A DNA stretch of 64,000 bases from Carettochelys insculpta (lineage: Eukaryota > Chordata > Testudines > Carettochelyidae), in contig NC_134137.1 in NCBI RefSeq assembly GCF_033958435.1, forward strand, positions 171,319,501 to 171,383,500, given 5' to 3'. The notes under the pieces were generated by a model, which was not told the DNA's origin, made no database searches, and saw nothing but the letters and a program-made list of their open reading frames with translations. Within the stretch, counting starts at the first letter, position 1; every line of letters begins with the position of its first letter. The translations under genes and the position numbers were made by a program. Positions 60,701 through 64,000 of the stretch are shown here, piece by piece.

Positions 60701-62758
60701 AAATGAGCACTGTGCACTTTGTATTCTGTGTTGTAACTGCAATCGATATATTCAGAAACATAGAAACATCCAAAAATATTTAAATGAATGGTATTCTACT
60801 ATTGTTTAACAGTATTATTGTGATTCATTTTAACTGAATGACAGCCCTACTTCAGACCATTTCTCCAGTTTGTCCAGATCATTTTGAATTTAATCCTATC
60901 CTCTATGCTATCATCAAAATCACTGACAGAAATTGAACAGAACCAGAACCAATCCTTATGGGACCCAACTTGACTTTACAGTCTGACTATAACTACTTTC
61001 TGGGAACCATTTTTCAACCAACTATGCACCCACCTAGAGTAGCTCCATCTTGGTTCTATTTCTTTAAGGACATGCAAGACAGTATACAAAAGTCAAAGTA
61101 TACTATGTCTACTTCTTCCCCCCTTGCCACAAGGCTCACTACCCTGTCAAAAAAGCTATTAGGTTGATTTGACATTTTTGACAAATCCAAGCTGTTGAGT
61201 ATTACAGTATCCTCTAGGGGTCTCCAAATGTATTGCTTTATTATTTGCTCCATTATCCTTTTAGGGGCTGAACTTCAGTGACTGCTCTGGAATTCCTGGG
61301 TTGCCTGTATCTCCATTATACTAGATGGGCACTACACTTGCCCCTTCCCAGTACTCTGGAATCTCTCCTATCTTCCATGACCTTTCCAAAGATAAGGGCT
61401 CAGACTTCTTTCCTTGAGTATTCTAGGATGTATTTCATTGATCTGCGGTGACTTGACGACAGCTAACTTGTCTAAGTTATTCTTAACCGATTCTTTACCT
61501 AGTTTAGCCTCTGATCATTTCACTGGCAATCACTGTATTAGACATAAGAAGGGACATAAGATCAGACCAAAGGCACATCTAGCTCAGTTTCTTCCAACTG
61601 GGGCCAATGATAGGTGCCTCAAAGGGAACAGTACAGATAATCAAGTGATCCATCCTCTATTGTCTATTCTGAGCTTCTGGCAAACAGAAGCTAGGGACAG
61701 CCAATCACTGCTAACCTTTTTGGTGAAAACTGAAGCCAAGAAGTTATTTAGCACTTTTGCCACATCCACATCTTCTGTTATTTTTCCCCATACCTCCAAC
61801 TGAGTAACCATCGTACCCTGTTCAACTTTCTTTAGCTTCTCATGTATTTGTGCAATGTTTTCTGTTAGCGTTTCTCTCTCTAGCTAGGTTAATCTCACTT
61901 TGTGCCTTGGCCTTTCTAATTTTATCCACATATTCTTGTATTGTTTATCATCATCCTTTGTAATTTGACCTAGTTTCCACTTTTTGTAAGATACAATGCT
62001 CTGAAATTCAAAAATATATCTCCTGGTTATGCAAGTGTGGTCTCCTGCCACACTTGTCTTTCCAACACAAGGGAATAATTTGTTCTTGTACCTTCAATTA
62101 TGCATCTTTGATAAACTGGCGACTCTCTTGAACCACTTTTCCCCTTGAACTTGCCTCCCATGGGATCTTTACTTACCATCTCTGGATGGGTTACATTGCA
62201 TTATCATTAGAAGTTAATTCCATGATTGTTAACTTCTAAAATATTGACCAATCTTAAAAAGTTAAATTAAAATAGTCTTGCTAGTTACTGTTCTTTGTTA
62301 TGTACTAATGCCATAGGCACAGAATATCAAACTTTAAAAGTGAAAGATTATTTATTGCTCATTAAAGCAGTGCCCCATTTTTAAAATCACAACAGCCATC
62401 TCTTAAAAGGAACAAAAACAATGCATCCAAAATGGATACATTAAGAATGGATTTCATTACTTTGAGCTTTGTTTTTCCAGTAAATACAAGAGAGCCAATA
62501 AACAAAACTGCCATTTCTATAAACCAGGTTCTCTCTGTGGCCACATAGCCAAGACAGCCTTACCAGCATCAAGTTGCATGGAGTGAGCAGAATGATGAGG
62601 GAGGTATTTAAATAGTCGGACATCAGGAAAAGGGAGGTATCCAGCAAAAAGTGGCATCACTTCCATGTGCACTTTGTGAATTGCTTGAGCTGTTACAGGC
62701 ATAGATATTACCCCTGAGCTTTTTCCACAGACTGCCCAGTTACTACTGTTGTCAACAA
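57794..62758 (-). CDS. TRAPPC10: TRAPPC10 3' end, last two coding exons, partial
   Basis: Exons 62758-62564 (195 nt) and 58032-57794 (239 nt with TGA) join in phase across a GT-AG intron: LDA and then DSWIENDNLSVDK. The penultimate exon encodes DNSSNWAVCGKSSGVISMPV and then FAGYLPFPDVRLFKYLPHHS. The last exon ends SMQILVIPSKDDHVLEVNIT. I recognise this as the C-terminus of TRAPPC10 (TRS130 homologue), a subunit of the TRAPPII complex that acts as a Rab11-family exchange factor in Golgi traffic; the position just upstream of PWP2 agrees. Only about the last 144 of some 1250 residues are here. The rest lies beyond the right edge. The last intron contains two LINE fragments and nested hAT elements. 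Confidence 0.9.
58490..59226 (-). mobile_element. CR1 LINE, 3' part, interrupted
   Basis: GACTGGAAAGGACCTCAAGA, GGTCATCCAGTCCAATCCCC and CCTCATAACTTATG-type segments are the CR1 3' region on the minus strand. It stops at the 8-bp duplication CTTCAAAC (59219-59226), where a hAT element is inserted, and resumes at 60850. It is more diverged than the copy at 1285. Confidence 0.8.
59227..60849. mobile_element. 1.6-kb hAT element with 8-bp target duplication
   Basis: The element begins TAGGGCTG and ends CAGCCCTA, with matched inner terminal sequence (GAATACCAACTGAAATTTAT near the left end against GAATACCATTCATTTAAATA reversed from the right). The flanks are CTTCAAAC (59219-59226) and CTTCAGAC (60850-60857), seven of eight identical. 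No transposase frame is visible. It carries a nested element at 59433-59978. Confidence 0.88.
59433..59978. mobile_element. hAT element nested within a hAT element
   Basis: Ends TAGTGTTTTTCAAAA and, reversed, CAGTGTTTCTCAACCAGGAG. The flanks are TTGTAGTG (59425-59432) and TTACAGTG (59979-59986), six of eight identical. The interior is related to 15545-15665. It is younger than its host element. Confidence 0.75.
60850..62160 (-). mobile_element. CR1 LINE, continuation with RT/endonuclease-region remnants
   Basis: The minus strand resumes the LINE after the hAT insertion. SFFDRVVSLVARGEEVDIVY precedes YFDF, the counterpart of the YLDFSKAFD motif, but the rest of the motif is lost (frame broken near 61056). 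Further right, CTTTAGCTTCTCATGTATTT-type segments belong to the upstream ORF. A foreign LINE tail interrupts it at 61538-61715. It is inactive. Confidence 0.65.
61538..61715 (-). mobile_element. LINE tail inserted in the CR1
   Basis: ACATAAGATCAGACCAAAGG, AGTGATCCATCCTCTATTG and GCTTCTGGCAAACAGAAGCT are the reverse complement of the family at 47418-47725. Only the 3' end inserted, the usual outcome of 5'-truncated LINE integration. Confidence 0.6.
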
Positions 62759-62969
62759 CTGGAGGGAAGAGAAAAAATGCTATGAAATGAAACAGCTTCT
62801 GAAAATAGTTGCGTTTCCTCATGCAGTTAAATAATTTTGTGTTTTGCAACAGTCACAAGAGAACACATGGCCCTATAGTGCCTATGTCATTACTCAGATT
62901 GTTTAAACTGCAAACTCTTGGGACGGAACTATCAGACACATGGTAGCAGAAAGGGATAGCACATACAAG

Positions 62970-63890
62970 TGTTGGAGTTGAAAGTTTTATCCCCAGTTTA
63001 TTCTCTTTAAACTTTGCCCTTGAGGCTTAACCATGTAGAATATTAACACATGTAATATTTCATTGATTTTACTGATTAAGTTCTTTAATTGAATATATGC
63101 CTCTATTTTAGAGTTTAGTGAATCTAGTAAGCAAAGAGACAATTTTGGTATTATGGCTATGTTAATAAGATTACAGGGTGATGTTGAGGCTGAAGCCTTC
63201 ATTGTTTGATTTACAATGACTTCTGCTCTGCTTTTCTCTGAGAATCCTTGTAAGAATTGTTTACATGTGGGAGTGGTATGTCTGTGTTGAGATAAAGGTG
63301 CGAAGGTTATACCGAGAGCCAGATGGCCAAGGAAGGAGGGGCAAAGCATGGGTGAAGACAGACTTCACTGCGTCAGAAAAGGACCATCAGTGCATACCCT
63401 GGTCAAGAAGGGATTGGACTGCCAGACTAACTACTCTAAAGCATGGCGTAGGCACCCCTAAGGACAACTGATTACAGTGTAAGCCCTTTGGAGATGTTTA
63501 TTGATTACGGGATGACCCTTTCACAGATGTTTTGGGAACGACTGGTATCAAAAGATAACACACCAGTCACAGACTGACACAACAAGCCTCAAGGGAGGAA
63601 AGGATTATAAAAGCAGGGTGCTTTGCCATGGGATTTTGGGTTTGTCTTGCCACCAACTCCAGAGGAGCATCAGATTGCAACCTACAAGTCCCTGCTCCCC
63701 TTCTGTGATCAATCTAGCTGGCCAGTAGATTGATTCAGGCTCTGGACTGGTACCTACAACATTGTTTGGTGGACTGTGTGCATGGTGTGTGTGTGACTGA
63801 AAAGCACATGCTACTGTTTTATTCTCAAAAAATGCGGCGTACTGCCTCTTCCCCGTAAAAGATCTTGTGCGCTTCATTTGAAGCATAACA
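62970..63890 (+). mobile_element. Solo LTR (retrovirus-like), 921 bp
   Basis: The unit starts TGTTGGAG and ends ATAACA, giving TG...CA termini with TGTT/AACA inverted ends. It is flanked by CAAG on both sides (62966-62969 and 63891-63894), a 4-bp target duplication. A TATA box, TATAAAA, lies at 63606-63612, in the position expected of a U3/R boundary promoter. No internal viral genes are present, so this is a solo LTR left by recombination, in the TRAPPC10 intron upstream of the penultimate exon. Class assignment is not possible from the LTR alone. Confidence 0.65.
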
Positions 63891-63931
63891 CAAGCAGACT
63901 GCATATTCACCAGTATCACATTAGTTCTATG

Positions 63932-64000
63932 GTAACAGAGAGGAAGCCGTGCTAGTCTATACACTATCAAAACAAAAAGCAGTCAAGTAGCACTTTAAAG
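63932..64000 (-). mobile_element. Penelope-like tail, cut by the window edge
   Basis: GTAACAGAGAGGAAGCCGTG, CTAGTCTATACACTATCAAA and AGCAGTCAAGTAGCACTTTA are the reverse complement of the family 3' end. The remainder continues past 64000. Confidence 0.8.

Noticed and set aside
1..64000. tRNA, rRNA, snoRNA and CRISPR features
   Set aside because: I found no convincing cloverleaf, rRNA similarity or regularly spaced direct repeats. Intronic snoRNAs in PWP2 were looked for only by eye through box motifs, so a covariance-model scan could still find one.

Overview
This is a vertebrate nuclear window, most likely from a turtle; a crocodilian is the main alternative. The evidence is intron-rich genes with GT-AG splice sites, two CpG-island promoters, CR1-type LINEs, Penelope-like elements with a GIY-YIG endonuclease, MIR-type SINEs, hAT elements with 8-bp target duplications, and many palindromic DNA transposons whose ends carry GTCTACAC. 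No prokaryotic features are present.

Three protein genes lie head to tail on the minus strand. From right to left these are the last two coding exons of TRAPPC10 (57794-62758, running off the right edge), the complete PWP2 gene (21 coding exons, 24143-52030, 910 codons plus stop by my splice reconstruction), and the complete GATD3 gene (ES1/C21orf33 family, 7 coding exons, 12237-20482, 251 codons plus stop). As I recall, TRAPPC10, PWP2 and GATD3A also lie in this order and orientation on human chromosome 21. The three functions differ: TRAPPII vesicle traffic, small-subunit ribosomal RNA processing, and a mitochondrial DJ-1-fold protein. The arrangement is therefore conserved synteny, not an operon. 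PWP2 and GATD3 each start in a CpG-rich island with a CACGTG E-box near the start codon; PWP2 also has an ETS-type site.

Regions: 1-12.2 kb has no gene I can support and holds a CR1 copy split by a 436-bp palindrome, PIF/Harbinger-like debris and unassigned sequence. 12.2-20.5 kb is GATD3. 20.5-24.1 kb is intergenic and includes a roughly 710-bp palindromic transposon against the GATD3 promoter. 24.1-52.0 kb is PWP2, with introns full of repeats. 52.0-57.8 kb is the PWP2 promoter, intergenic sequence and a long AT-rich probable TRAPPC10 3' UTR. 57.8-64 kb is the TRAPPC10 end with nested transposons in its last intron and a solo LTR upstream.

The most notable observations are a minor-spliceosome AT-AC intron in GATD3, with near-ideal donor, branch site and AC acceptor, and several Penelope-like insertions that carry an inverted copy of their own tail at the 5' end, two of them with clear 13-14 bp target duplications. 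The GTCTACAC-ended palindromic elements may be PIF/Harbinger derivatives, because two of them flank remnants of a Myb/SANT-like reading frame.
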